Positions 14,452-22,716 are shown, numbered from the stretch's first letter. The stretch: 33,697 nucleotides of DNA from CAYVFC01 sp964450715 (GCA_964450715.1 CAYVFC010000090.1:1-33697), one strand, 5' to 3'. A program made the numbers and translations. Notes: a model not told the origin generated them from the sequence alone.

Positions 14452-16011
14452 ATGAGACAAAAGGCGCTCTGTTTCTTCATCCTTTTCTTCCAAGCGTGCG
14501 GTGCGAACGCAGCCGTCGGCAAATCCGTGGACCATTCGCCGCGCGAACGAGCAGGCACGGCTCCCCAGCCGCAAGGCGAAAGGGTCGCCCAGCCACTCTC
14601 CCCGGAATCGACCGCCACCGAGACCCCCCGTCCGGACGCCGGCACCACCGAGCCCGCGCAAGCCGACGCGGGTCCGCCGCTGTACGTCGAGGTCCCTATC
14701 GAGGACCCGAGCGGCACGGCTCTCGCTCGTTTTTACGAGGCGCTGGAGCGAGCGCGGACCGGCGCGGGACAGGCACGACTGCTCTTCTATGGGGCGTCTC
14801 ACGTGGCCTCGGACCTGTTCACAAACGGGATCCGGCAGCGGCTCCAGGCAGAGTTTGGAGAGGGTGGAGCGGGCTTTCTCTTTCCTGCCAAGCCCTGGCG
14901 CTGGTACCGCCACTCGGGGATCAAGTTGGTACGTAGCTTGGGATGGCAAACCCTGCGGGTGAGAGCGGCTCGCCCACGCGAGGGGCTGTACGGATTCGCC
15001 GGGGTGGCACTCGAATCGCGAGCAGACCGGCAAGCGCGCGGTGTCATCTCCACCCGGTCCAACGGCGAGCTATCGGGGAAGTCGAGCCGGTTCGAGCTCT
15101 TCTATCTCAAACAGCCCGATGGCGGGCGCATGAGGGTCTTCATAGACGGAGAGCGGGTGGGAAGTATCTCCACCGCCTCTTCGCGCCACGAAGCCGGCTA
15201 CCAGCTCTTCGAGGTTCCCGACGGTCACCACCGCTTCGAGGTCAGGGCAATCGGAAACGGTCCGATCCGCATCTTCGGGGTAGCGATCGAACGCGATACA
15301 CCGGGTGTCGTACTAGATACCGTCGGCATTCCGGGCGCACGCGCTAGTTTTCACGCGTTGTGGAACGATGCGCTTTACCGGGAGCAACTGGCTCGGCGGC
15401 GCCCCGACCTGGTCGTGCTTGCCTACGGGACCAACGAGGCCAGCGACGACGACCTGACCATCCCCTTTTACGAAAAAGGGTTGCGAGAGGTGATGGACCG
15501 CATCAAGGAGACCATTCCCGCGGCGTCCTGCCTGCTGATCGGTCCCTCGGACTTGCCCCGGAAGCTGCAATACCCGGAAGACGAGGAACAAGGGGTAAGG
15601 AGCGCCGGGGAACAGGCCGCCGACCAGGAGTCGATGCCGGATGCCGCGATCGAGAACGAAGCGGCTCCAGACGCCGGAGTAAATGCCTTCGCGCCGGCGG
15701 GACAGCCGGCGTGGCCGGACGCCGAGTGGTACGCGGAACGGGGATACGAGCCCCGTCCTATCACGAGCGAGATCATCGCCGTTCAGCGCGGCGTGGCGCG
15801 CGACTACTCCTGCGGCTTCTTCGACCTGGTCCGCTTCATGGGCGGGGAGATGTCCATGGTGCGCTGGGCCGCTGCCTCCCCGCCGCTCGGTTCACCGGAT
15901 CACATTCACTACACCCTGGCCGGCTACCGATTGCTCGGGGAAGTGCTTCACCGGGCGCTACTGGCCGGCTACCGCTCCGGCGAGGGCCGGTCTCCCGAAC
16001 CCGCCCCCTAG
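14452..16011 (+). CDS. SGNH/GDSL-type hydrolase, putative lipoprotein
   Basis: A 519-residue exported protein. The N-terminus is hydrophobic (MRQKALCFFILFFQACG; Cys16 is a weak lipobox) followed by a Pro/Thr-rich linker to about 80. SGNH features: block I as YGASHVASD (Ser116, with Ala replacing the usual Asp), block III AYGTNEASDD, and the C-terminal DHIH dyad (Asp483, His486) in DHIHYTLAGYRLLG. A middle beta-rich segment (about 170-280) resembles a carbohydrate-binding insert. An acidic insert (about 380-425) separates the last blocks. This plan is typical of AlgX/AlgJ-like or esterase proteins acting on cell-surface polysaccharide. It is a paralogue of the convergent gene at 16177-17757. 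The ATG at 14452 was chosen since the upstream frame runs through the inverted repeat; a ribosome binding site is not evident. Confidence 0.82.
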   Translation: MRQKALCFFILFFQACGANAAVGKSVDHSPRERAGTAPQPQGERVAQPLSPESTATETPRPDAGTTEPAQADAGPPLYVEVPIEDPSGTALARFYEALERARTGAGQARLLFYGASHVASDLFTNGIRQRLQAEFGEGGAGFLFPAKPWRWYRHSGIKLVRSLGWQTLRVRAARPREGLYGFAGVALESRADRQARGVISTRSNGELSGKSSRFELFYLKQPDGGRMRVFIDGERVGSISTASSRHEAGYQLFEVPDGHHRFEVRAIGNGPIRIFGVAIERDTPGVVLDTVGIPGARASFHALWNDALYREQLARRRPDLVVLAYGTNEASDDDLTIPFYEKGLREVMDRIKETIPAASCLLIGPSDLPRKLQYPEDEEQGVRSAGEQAADQESMPDAAIENEAAPDAGVNAFAPAGQPAWPDAEWYAERGYEPRPITSEIIAVQRGVARDYSCGFFDLVRFMGGEMSMVRWAAASPPLGSPDHIHYTLAGYRLLGEVLHRALLAGYRSGEGRSPEPAP

Positions 16012-16014
16012 AAC

Positions 16015-16166
16015 CGATCGGGTTGAAAACGCCGTGATTTCGCGGTCTAGAGGGGCCATCTGCGGCCTCGCACCTCCTAGAAATGGCTCTACCATTCCTT
16101 CGTCGGGCCGAGAGCCGCATCTGGCCCCTCTATCCTCGCGAACTCAAAGACGTTTCAACCCGTTCG
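16015..16166 (-). repeat. Palindromic intergenic element, copy 4 (inverted)
   Basis: A nearly complete 152-bp palindrome: outer arms CGAtCGGGTTGAAA (16015-16028) with its complement at 16153-16166, then TGAtTTCGCG/CGCGAAcTCA, a perfect 11-bp TAGAGGGGCCA/TGGCCCCTCTA, TGCGGC/GCCGCA, and a central AATGG-CTCTA-CCATT (16082-16096). Read on the minus strand the core aligns with copy 2: AATGG for AATAG, ATTTC.AGGAGG, then CGCAGATGG. It occupies almost all the space between two convergent genes. Confidence 0.9.
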
Positions 16167-16176
16167 CTGCTCTAGC

Positions 16177-17757
16177 CTAACGGCCCTTGCGCCGAACGTG
16201 GTCTGAGAACCCCTTCATCAAAGCCTTGTAGAACATGTTCCCCAGCACCTTGTAGCCCTTGGGCGTGGCGTGGCGGAAATCGTCCGTGGCCAGGCGAGGG
16301 CGGCTGCGATACCAGCGCCAGATGGAGCCCTCGCCTCCCATGGCGGCGAAAGTGTCGTAGAAGGCGCATTTCTGCTCCCGGGCTACGCGGCGCTGAACCT
16401 CCACGATTCCCGGCAGCTTGGGTAGGGTATTAACCTTGCCGCGCTGGTCGCGCTCCCCCTGGTCGAGCGGCGCGAAAAGCAAGCAGGGCAGGCGCCGGCC
16501 TCCGCGCATTAGCTCCACGACCTGGGTGAGCTCGCGGTGGTAGCGATCCAGGTCGAGCCACTCGTTGCCCGATTCGTTGCCACCAAAGGCTAGCACGACC
16601 AGTTCGGGATCGCGGTGCTCGAGCTGCCGCTTCATATGCTCGGCATCGGAGTTCAGGAGCCTCTCGGCGCGGCCTCCGACCAGGCCCAGGGAGTCGTACA
16701 CGACGCCGGATACGTCGCGCTCCAGCGCCACCCCGTAGAGACGGACGATACCGCGCCCGGCCGCGCGGATGGAGAGCGCGTGCTCGCCGTCGGGGACCGT
16801 CACGGTTTCCCATGCGTCGCCGGACGGCTCGCCCCGGGTGCTCAGAGTCTTTACCTTTTCGCCGTCCACGCGTATCTGCAGGTCGCCTCCCCGCGAATAC
16901 CGCTGATAGAAGATCTCGAAACGCGAGACGCGCCTGCCCACGGTTCCCTCCTGGACGGTCTCGAAATAGGCGTTCGCACCGGCCCTACCGCGGTACTGCA
17001 CCCCGCCATACCCGTAGTAGCCCTCACGGCCGAGCGACCGCTTCACTATATAGAACGTCTCCCAGTCGTCGCTCGCCCGGTGGCGTATGCCCCGATGCCG
17101 GTAGTGCATATCGCCCCGGGCCACCAGGATGAAACCGTGCCCCGCGTCGCCGAAGCGCTCCTGTAAGCGGCTTCTGACCGTATGCGTGATCACGTCGGAG
17201 GCCACCGCCGAATCCCCGTAGTGCGCGACCCGGGTAATGGCGCCCTTTTCACCCCTGGCCGTCCGCCGCAGCGCCTCGTAGAAGGGGGCCAAGGCCAGGC
17301 CGCCCTGGTCCTCGATCAGCTGCTCCACCCCCTTGATCTCCTCGGGTGCCACCCGCTCCTTGCCCGCGCCCCCTGCCTTGAAGTCGCCGCCCTGCTCCTG
17401 TGCAATAGAGACATCCTCGCCCTCCGCCCGGGTCGCACTCTCCTCGTCCTGCAGGCTGGCGGCCACCTCCTGTCCCAGCGTGACCGCTGCCTGTCCGCGC
17501 TGCGTGGAAGCGCCGCCCGTGAAGATCCCGGCCTCGGCAAAGACCGGAAAGGACTCGGCCTGGTCCCGGGCGAAAAGCCGCAAGACGGGAACGCCCTCGC
17601 CCGCTACCAGGGGCCGGAACCGGCCCAGAAGCGGCAACGCGTAGCTCAGCAAGGTCAGACCGAGGACCGTGGCCACGGCCACGACCAGCCTTTTCAGCCC
17701 GGCCGAGGTGGCGGCGGCTTCCGGGAAGGGCTCGGTCTTGGTAGTGACGGGTGGCAT
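16177..17757 (-). CDS. SGNH/GDSL-type hydrolase with N-terminal membrane anchor
   Basis: A 526-residue protein with one N-terminal transmembrane helix (about 22-44), a variable linker, then an SGNH domain: block I HYGDSAVASD (Ser183), block III AFGGNESGNEW, block V DDFRH (Asp493, His496) in DDFRHATPKGYKVLG. The middle region (RRVSRFEIFYQRY, VTVPDGEHALSIRA, GIVRLYGVALERD) matches the corresponding part of the convergent paralogue. It starts 10 bp after the MBOAT stop, so it forms a two-gene operon with it. MBOAT plus SGNH pairs O-acetylate exopolysaccharides in alginate- and cellulose-type systems, with the SGNH partner acting in the periplasm. That role is inferred; the polymer is unknown. 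Confidence 0.87.
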   Translation of the reverse strand: MPPVTTKTEPFPEAAATSAGLKRLVVAVATVLGLTLLSYALPLLGRFRPLVAGEGVPVLRLFARDQAESFPVFAEAGIFTGGASTQRGQAAVTLGQEVAASLQDEESATRAEGEDVSIAQEQGGDFKAGGAGKERVAPEEIKGVEQLIEDQGGLALAPFYEALRRTARGEKGAITRVAHYGDSAVASDVITHTVRSRLQERFGDAGHGFILVARGDMHYRHRGIRHRASDDWETFYIVKRSLGREGYYGYGGVQYRGRAGANAYFETVQEGTVGRRVSRFEIFYQRYSRGGDLQIRVDGEKVKTLSTRGEPSGDAWETVTVPDGEHALSIRAAGRGIVRLYGVALERDVSGVVYDSLGLVGGRAERLLNSDAEHMKRQLEHRDPELVVLAFGGNESGNEWLDLDRYHRELTQVVELMRGGRRLPCLLFAPLDQGERDQRGKVNTLPKLPGIVEVQRRVAREQKCAFYDTFAAMGGEGSIWRWYRSRPRLATDDFRHATPKGYKVLGNMFYKALMKGFSDHVRRKGR

Positions 17758-17767
17758 CAGAACGGCA

Positions 17768-19189
17768 TCAGAATTGAAAGTATATGTATGGCACTACTTT
17801 CTGGGTAGCGACAAGCATCAACAGGGCGCCGACCGCGGCGAGCACCAGCCCCTGCAGCGGCGCCGGCGAATGAACGAAAAGACGTTTGGCCTTCTCGAAC
17901 CATTCACGCGGCGTGTAGTGAGAGACGTAGGCCACCAGCAGCACAAGCCACACGTTGACGGGGACGTGACCCAACGTGGCGGTCGCCAGCAGCAACTGCT
18001 CGATGACCTCGAACGCGTTGTCCAGGTCGACAGCGCGGAAGAAGATGCGGGAGAGCACGGTGAAGTGGACCATGCAGCCTATCTTGAGCAGCCGGATTCC
18101 GGTCGGGTCCACCGTGTCGCGCGTACGTCCCGAGCGGCGATAGAAGAAGCGATGCACTGCCATTACCGTGGCGTGCAACGAGCCATAGACGACGAAGTTC
18201 CAGGTCGCGCCGTGCCAGAGACCGATCAGGAATACCGTTATCCAGAGGTTCCAGTAGGCCCGCGCCGCCGGCACCTTGGAGCCACCCAGGGGGAAGTACA
18301 GGTAGTCGCGTAACCAGGAGGAGAGCGTCATGTGCCAGCGACGCCAGAACTCGGCCGGGCTGGTGGCCGCGTAGGGCCGGTCGAAGTTCTCCGGCAAGCG
18401 CAACCCGAAAAGCAGACCCGAGCCGCGCGCCACGTCCGTGTACCCCGAGAAGTCGCAGTAGATCTGCGCCGTGAAGCCGTACAGCGCGACCATCACCTCG
18501 GCGGCGCTGTAGGCGGAGGGGTCGTCGAATACCCGATCGACGAAGCTGACGGCCAGGTAGTCGGCGATAGCGACCTTCTTGACCAGGCCCAGGCAGATCA
18601 GGAACAGCCCTTCCCCCACCATTTTCGTATCCAGCGCCGGACGCTTCTCCAGTTGGGGCAGGAACTGGCTGGCGCGCACGATGGGACCGGCCACCAGCTG
18701 CGGGAAAAAGGTGACGAAAAGCGCGAACTTCACCGGATTGCGGGTCGGCTGCAATCGCCCGCGATAGATGTCGATGGTGTAGCTGAGGGTCTGGAACGTA
18801 TAGAACGAGATGCCCACCGGAAGCAGCACGTCGAGGTGTACCGGAGAGATGGCGATACCGGCCACCGCCAGGGCGTCGGCCACGGCCGAGGAGAAGAAGT
18901 TGAAATACTTGAAAGTTCCCAGCAGGCCGAGATTGGTACAGATGCTGACCAGCAGCCAGGCTTTCCTCGCCCCCTGGCTCTTCGCGGCGTATATCGCCCT
19001 CCCGGCCGTGTAGTCGACGATGGTCGATACGAAGATCAACCCGATGTACTTCACGTTCCACGCCATGTAGAAAAGGCAGGAAGCCGCGACCACCAGCGTC
19101 AACCGCAACAGCCTCATGCGCAACAGCAGCCAGTAGCCGCACAGGGTCACCACCAGCAGCAGCATGTAGTCGAGCGAGTTGAAGATCAT
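17768..19189 (-). CDS. MBOAT family membrane O-acyltransferase (AlgI-like)
   Basis: A 473-residue polytopic membrane protein with about ten hydrophobic segments. The start MIFNSLDYMLLLVV is the typical AlgI/DltB-family N-terminus. Motifs: VGISFYTFQTLSYTIDIYRG, FFPQLVAGPIVRASQFLPQ, YCDFSGYTDVARGSG, FWRRWHMTLSSWLRDYLYFPLGG and GLWHGATWNFVVYG, whose His is the presumed catalytic residue. It moves acyl groups, usually acetyl, across the inner membrane to a surface polymer with the help of an SGNH partner, here the gene 10 bp downstream. The 369-bp region upstream holds palindromic copy 2 and a second palindrome, with no obvious promoter outside them. Confidence 0.95.
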   Translation of the reverse strand: MIFNSLDYMLLLVVTLCGYWLLLRMRLLRLTLVVAASCLFYMAWNVKYIGLIFVSTIVDYTAGRAIYAAKSQGARKAWLLVSICTNLGLLGTFKYFNFFSSAVADALAVAGIAISPVHLDVLLPVGISFYTFQTLSYTIDIYRGRLQPTRNPVKFALFVTFFPQLVAGPIVRASQFLPQLEKRPALDTKMVGEGLFLICLGLVKKVAIADYLAVSFVDRVFDDPSAYSAAEVMVALYGFTAQIYCDFSGYTDVARGSGLLFGLRLPENFDRPYAATSPAEFWRRWHMTLSSWLRDYLYFPLGGSKVPAARAYWNLWITVFLIGLWHGATWNFVVYGSLHATVMAVHRFFYRRSGRTRDTVDPTGIRLLKIGCMVHFTVLSRIFFRAVDLDNAFEVIEQLLLATATLGHVPVNVWLVLLVAYVSHYTPREWFEKAKRLFVHSPAPLQGLVLAAVGALLMLVATQKVVPYIYFQF

Positions 19190-19232
19190 GACGCGTGTCT
19201 CGGGTCGGCGACGCGTAACTCCTCAAGAAGTC

Positions 19233-19393
19233 GAGCCGGTCTCATAAACCATTTTGGTCGAATCTCGGAGCGCGACGGCCCCAGATGCTAGGCGCGACGA
19301 CGAGGAATAGCAGCGCTATTTCGAGGAGGAGCAACGACGCAGATGGAGCCGTCCCGCCCGAGAGGCGGCTGAAAGGGTTTATGAGACCGGCTC
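19233..19393 (+). repeat. Palindromic intergenic element, copy 2
   Basis: Outer arms GAGCCGGTCTCATAAACC (19233-19250) and GGTTTATGAGACCGGCTC (19376-19393) are perfect 18-bp complements. Inside are CTCGG/CCGAG, GACGGC (19274-19279) with GCCGTC (19348-19353), and the central AATAGC-AGC-GCTATT (19306-19320). It shares TCTCGGAGCGCG with copy 1 and the core with copies 1, 3 and 4. It lies 44 bp upstream of the MBOAT start. Confidence 0.92.
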
Positions 19394-19414
19394 TAGTGAG
19401 AACCGGCCGTGATC

Positions 19415-19483
19415 TGTCATTTCCAGGAGCCGAAGGCGATAAGAGATCTCGGTTCGAGATTTCTCGCTTGGCTCGAAACGGCA
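19415..19483. repeat. Degenerate GTCATTTC-type palindromic repeat
   Basis: TGTCATTTCC...GAGCC..A.GCGA.AAGAGATCTC is followed after GGTTC by GAGATTTCTCGCTTGGCTCGAAA..GCA, an imperfect palindrome of about 69 bp. Anonymous repeats of the form GTCATTTCGAG...AAATCTC occur in many bacterial genomes, and its translated shadow (an ISNRDLLS-like peptide) is a frequent annotation artefact. The remaining sequence from 19484 to 19558 shows nothing I recognise. Confidence 0.7.
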
Positions 19484-19558
19484 ATTCCGCCACGGCGTTG
19501 TGAGAAACTACGGCGACGCACCCGGTCCGCAACGGCGGCTCGATTCGAAGGGCCGGAG

Positions 19559-21343
19559 TCAGAGCTCGATCTCGTTCTGTTTCTGCTCCTCCAGCAAGCC
19601 TAGACCGATGGCCATCGCCTTGCGTACCCTTCCCAACAAAGCCTCGTCTTTCCCGATCTTGTCCGTGGCCAGCGCCAGCTTGTCCTCCAGGTCGGCGACC
19701 CGGCTCTCGAAGCTCTTGTTCGCCTCGTCCAGCTTGGTGATCGCGTCCCGGGCCGATAGCACCTCAGCAGAGCGTTCGTTGCGTTCCTCGGTCACCTTGT
19801 TGAGCGTCCGCTCCAGGCTTCGGCTGTTCTCCTCGGTGGCGGCCAGCTTCTGCTCAAGCTCTCCCAGCCGGCTCTCGGCCTCGGCCAGCTGGCTCTGGGT
19901 CTCGGCCAGGGAACCGCGTACCTCCTCGAGCTCGGCGTTATGCCTCTGCTGCCGCTCCTCGAGCTCGGCCGCGTGCTTCGACTCGTAGCTCTCCCGCGTG
20001 CTCTCGAGCTCTTTCTCGTGCGCTTCGTGAAGCCTGCCGAGCTCGGCCTTGTGCTCGGTCTCCTTCGCCTCCAGTTCCCCGGCCTTCTGCTCCCCGAGCG
20101 TCGCCCGCAGCTGTTCGAGCTCGCTCTGCTTGGCCTGCTCGAGCTCGGCCTCCCGGTTGGCCATCTGCGCTTCCATCTGCTCGACCTGAGCCGCGCTCGC
20201 CTTCTGGACCTCGTCCAGCTTCTGCTCGTACTCCTTGCCCTTGGCCTCGGACCGTTCGAGCCTCGCCTTCATGTCGTCGATACGCTTCTTGGACCCCTCC
20301 TTGTCCGCCTTCAGCGCCTCGACCACCTCCTTGGACTTGCCCAGATCCCGTTCCAGGGTCAGGTTGTTGTCCTTGAGGTCGGCCGATTCCCGCGCCGCCT
20401 TCAGGTTCTCGTCCCGCAGCTCGATGATCTGCTTGTCGCGCACCGAAAGCTGATCCCTCAGATCGAGCAGCTCGCGGTCCTTGCGATTGAGTTGCTCCTT
20501 GAGGTCGAGGAATTCCCGGCCCGAAACGCCGGTAGATTTGGCTGCCTTGTCACCGGCAGCCGCCTTTTCTTTCAACATCTTCTCGGCCACCTCGGCTCGG
20601 CCGAGCGCCTCGTCGAGCTGCGTCTGCAGAGCCTGGATTTGCGCCTGCCGGCCGTCGTCCGCCTCTAGGGCCGCCGCCTTGGGCGGCGGTTCGGACGAGG
20701 GAGCGGCCGGCGAAGGCGGCTCGGCCGCTTTGGCCGGCGGCGCCCGCGGAGGCTCGGGCTCGGGAACGACGCCGGTGATCTGCTCGTCGTCCTCGATCTC
20801 CAGTAGCTCTTCCTCGTCTTCCATCTCCAGCGTCTCGACCACCTCGCCGCCCGGCTCCTCGGCGGCCGCGGTTTCCAGAGCCTCGGGGCTGATCGACTCC
20901 TCGATGATGAGACTGGTCGTCTCGTCGTCCTCGATCTCCATGAACTCGCCGGTATCGTCCTCCCGCTCCCCTAACGGTACGAATTGTTTCACCTTCTCTA
21001 AAAGCTCATCGAACGCTATGGGCTTGCGGAGGTACTCCTCGGCCCGTGTCCTCAACTTCTTGTGCTGCTCGAAAGTCTCCTCGGAGGCCTCGCTGGAGAG
21101 GATGATCAGGGGGATGTCCTGGACACCGGGGCTCTTCTTGATCTTCTTACAGACCAGGAATCCGTTCATCCCGGGCAGCTCGATGGTCAGCAGGATCACA
21201 TCGGGTCGGCCCTCCGCCGCCCGCTCCAGCCCGGTCGGGCCGTCGTTCACCACCTCGACCTCGGCGCCGAGTTGCTCGAACCCGACCTTCAGCTCGCCGG
21301 CGAAATCGGAATCGTTTTCAAAAACCAGTATTTTCTGGGGCAT
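19559..21343 (-). CDS. FrzS-like protein: pseudo-receiver domain plus long coiled coil
   Basis: A 594-residue protein. Residues 1-123 are a response-regulator receiver fold (MPQKILVFENDSDF, ILLTIELPGMNGFLVCKKIKK, IILSSEA, LRKPIAFDELLEKV), but the phosphoacceptor Asp is replaced by Thr53. Residues 125-250 are acidic, then Pro/Ala-rich. About 250-590 is a continuous coiled coil. This architecture and the lost Asp match FrzS, the Myxococcus xanthus polarity and S-motility protein whose receiver is also atypical. By analogy it may be a cytoplasmic polar or motility scaffold, read by protein contact rather than phosphorylation. The ATG at 21343 has a strong GGAGG site; the open frame upstream to 21523 is ignored. 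No frz, pil or chemosensory genes are in view, so the FrzS call stays at architecture level. Confidence 0.85.
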   Translation of the reverse strand: MPQKILVFENDSDFAGELKVGFEQLGAEVEVVNDGPTGLERAAEGRPDVILLTIELPGMNGFLVCKKIKKSPGVQDIPLIILSSEASEETFEQHKKLRTRAEEYLRKPIAFDELLEKVKQFVPLGEREDDTGEFMEIEDDETTSLIIEESISPEALETAAAEEPGGEVVETLEMEDEEELLEIEDDEQITGVVPEPEPPRAPPAKAAEPPSPAAPSSEPPPKAAALEADDGRQAQIQALQTQLDEALGRAEVAEKMLKEKAAAGDKAAKSTGVSGREFLDLKEQLNRKDRELLDLRDQLSVRDKQIIELRDENLKAARESADLKDNNLTLERDLGKSKEVVEALKADKEGSKKRIDDMKARLERSEAKGKEYEQKLDEVQKASAAQVEQMEAQMANREAELEQAKQSELEQLRATLGEQKAGELEAKETEHKAELGRLHEAHEKELESTRESYESKHAAELEERQQRHNAELEEVRGSLAETQSQLAEAESRLGELEQKLAATEENSRSLERTLNKVTEERNERSAEVLSARDAITKLDEANKSFESRVADLEDKLALATDKIGKDEALLGRVRKAMAIGLGLLEEQKQNEIEL

Positions 21344-21440
21344 GCGGATTTCCTCCGAGGATAAACGAGAATAGTGGTCCACGTTCGCTAGTGTCAACTT
21401 CGAGCAGCTGGAAAGGCCGCACCCTGAAAGGGGGCCGGAA

Positions 21441-21473
21441 GGCCAGATAGACGGGTAGCGACAAGATCTGGCC
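21441..21473. promoter_or_regulatory. Inverted repeat in a divergent promoter gap
   Basis: GGCCAGAT (21441-21448) and ATCTGGCC (21466-21473) are perfect complements 17 nt apart, midway between the FrzS-like gene and the 247-residue gene. An overlapping GGGGGCC/GGCCCCC pairing is also possible. It could be an operator serving both genes. No confident -10/-35 pair was found. Confidence 0.4.
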
Positions 21474-21582
21474 CCCAACCGCGCCCCCGCGTCCGAGTGC
21501 CATCCAGCGCCTCGCTCTGTCAAGACTTCTCAGACGAGGTAGTAGCTTGGCAGCCCGGTCGAATCGCGGCAGGATATCGGTG

Positions 21583-22326
21583 ATGGCCGATTCTGTTTCG
21601 TCACAGACCCAGAGGTTGGCAAAACGGGTCGCGGCGATGAAAGACACGGCGATGAAGGTCGCCTACGTCAGGCATACCCTGCAAAAAATGGACGTTTCCC
21701 TGGTAGCGGACCTGGTCACCGTAACCCAGGCCAGCGCCGAGGGAAACGACCCGGCTCACCGGCAGCTGCTGCTCGCCATCTCCATGGCGCTTTCGGACGA
21801 GGGCTGCGAGAAGCTGCGCAACGCGGTGGCCAACGTGCTGGAGACGCGCGAACAGGATGAGCTGGCTCACATGTTGCGGAGCGTAACCGACGAGTCGCAG
21901 GAGGAAACGCAGCGCGTCCCCGATTTCGGCGCGGGCCGTCCGTTGACGCTCGGCGAACGCAAATCCCTGGCGAGGCGCAACGACCGGAACCTCATCGCCA
22001 GGGTGCTGCGCGATCCGCACCCGTCCGTCATCCGGATCCTGCTGGAAAACCCCACACTGACCGAAAACGACGTGGTTCGCCTCTGCTCCCGCCGTCCGAC
22101 GGTACCCGAAATCCAGCGCGAGGTGTTCAAGCACCGTCGCTGGATCGTCCGGTACAAGGTCAAGATGGCCATCGTTCTCAACCCCCATACCCCGCTGGAC
22201 ATCGCCCTGCAGATCCTTCCGCATCTGAACGCCCCGGATCTGCGACGGGTCGCCGCCTCGCAGGATCTACCCGAAAGGCTCCGCCGGAGCTGTGATCGGC
22301 GTAAGGCGGGTACCACCACGCACTGA
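21583..22326 (+). CDS. Hypothetical helical-repeat protein, 247 residues
   Basis: No family is recognised with confidence. The protein is predicted almost all helical and soluble. The C-terminal half has HEAT/variant-repeat-like pairs: ARVLRDPHPSVIRILLENPTL, then RRPTVPEIQREVFKHRRW, VKMAIVLNPHTPLDIALQILPHL and LRRVAASQDLPERLRRSC. The recurring pattern (NP.L or NP.TP after a hydrophobic helix) looks like degenerate alpha-solenoid repeats. The ATG at 21583 (MADSVSSQ) has an AGGA site about 8 bp upstream; an earlier in-frame start at 21547 is less likely. It is divergent from the FrzS-like gene and its last base is 12 bp from the convergent tatA stop. Confidence 0.75.
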   Translation: MADSVSSQTQRLAKRVAAMKDTAMKVAYVRHTLQKMDVSLVADLVTVTQASAEGNDPAHRQLLLAISMALSDEGCEKLRNAVANVLETREQDELAHMLRSVTDESQEETQRVPDFGAGRPLTLGERKSLARRNDRNLIARVLRDPHPSVIRILLENPTLTENDVVRLCSRRPTVPEIQREVFKHRRWIVRYKVKMAIVLNPHTPLDIALQILPHLNAPDLRRVAASQDLPERLRRSCDRRKAGTTTH

Positions 22327-22338
22327 TCTGCTGAACGG

Positions 22339-22521
22339 CTATCGGTCGCCGTCCCCGTCGGACGAGGACGAGCCGCGTTCCGCTCCGCTCCCCAGGGCGC
22401 GCCTGAAGTTTCCCACCGCCCTACCTAGGCCTTCGCCGAGCTTGGGCAAGCGCGTCGCTCCGAAAACCAGAACGACCAGCATCAGGATAACGACCAACTC
22501 GCCAAATCCGAGGTTAAACAC
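22339..22521 (-). CDS. tatA: Sec-independent translocase protein TatA/E
   Basis: A 60-residue protein: a short N-terminal transmembrane helix (GFGELVVILMLVVLVFG), the hinge Phe-Gly, then the amphipathic helix ATRLPKLGEGLGRAVGNFRRAL and a polar Ser/Asp tail. This is the standard TatA/TatE layout; it forms the pore component that exports folded twin-arginine proteins. The GTG start has a GGAG site 9 bp upstream. tatB and tatC are not adjacent, which is common in this group. It converges on the 247-residue gene with 12 bp between them. Confidence 0.93.
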   Translation of the reverse strand: MFNLGFGELVVILMLVVLVFGATRLPKLGEGLGRAVGNFRRALGSGAERGSSSSDGDGDR

Positions 22522-22633
22522 GGCGCTTTCTCCGATCGCGGCCTCTGTTGCCGCGGTAGCACGAATGACGCCTCGATCTTATGCGCCCGCGGTACCGCGG
22601 GCAACCGTTCGCGTGTCGCCCGTCCTGTCACGG

Positions 22634-22716
22634 GGGGGCAAGCCCGAACGGGAGGGGGCAAGCCCCTACCCTACGGGTGCGGTCTTCAACGTTGTCGGGG
22701 CGGGCCTTGCGCCCGC
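22634..22716. repeat. Short GC-rich direct repeat and hairpin upstream of the sulfotransferase
   Basis: GGGGGCAAGCCC occurs at 22634-22645 and again at 22654-22665, 20 bp apart. GCGGGC (22700-22705) and GCCCGC (22711-22716) then form a 6-bp hairpin whose inverse reads GCGCAAGGCCC, a relaxed version of the same word. It looks like the remains of an anonymous intergenic repeat. Nothing else is recognised from 22522 to 22781 apart from a GGAG ribosome binding site at the end. Confidence 0.5.

Noticed and set aside
19242..19532. Minus-strand open frame of 96 codons between MBOAT and the FrzS-like gene
   Set aside because: It spans the palindromic element and the GTCATTTC-type repeat; the peptide is a typical repeat translation artefact.
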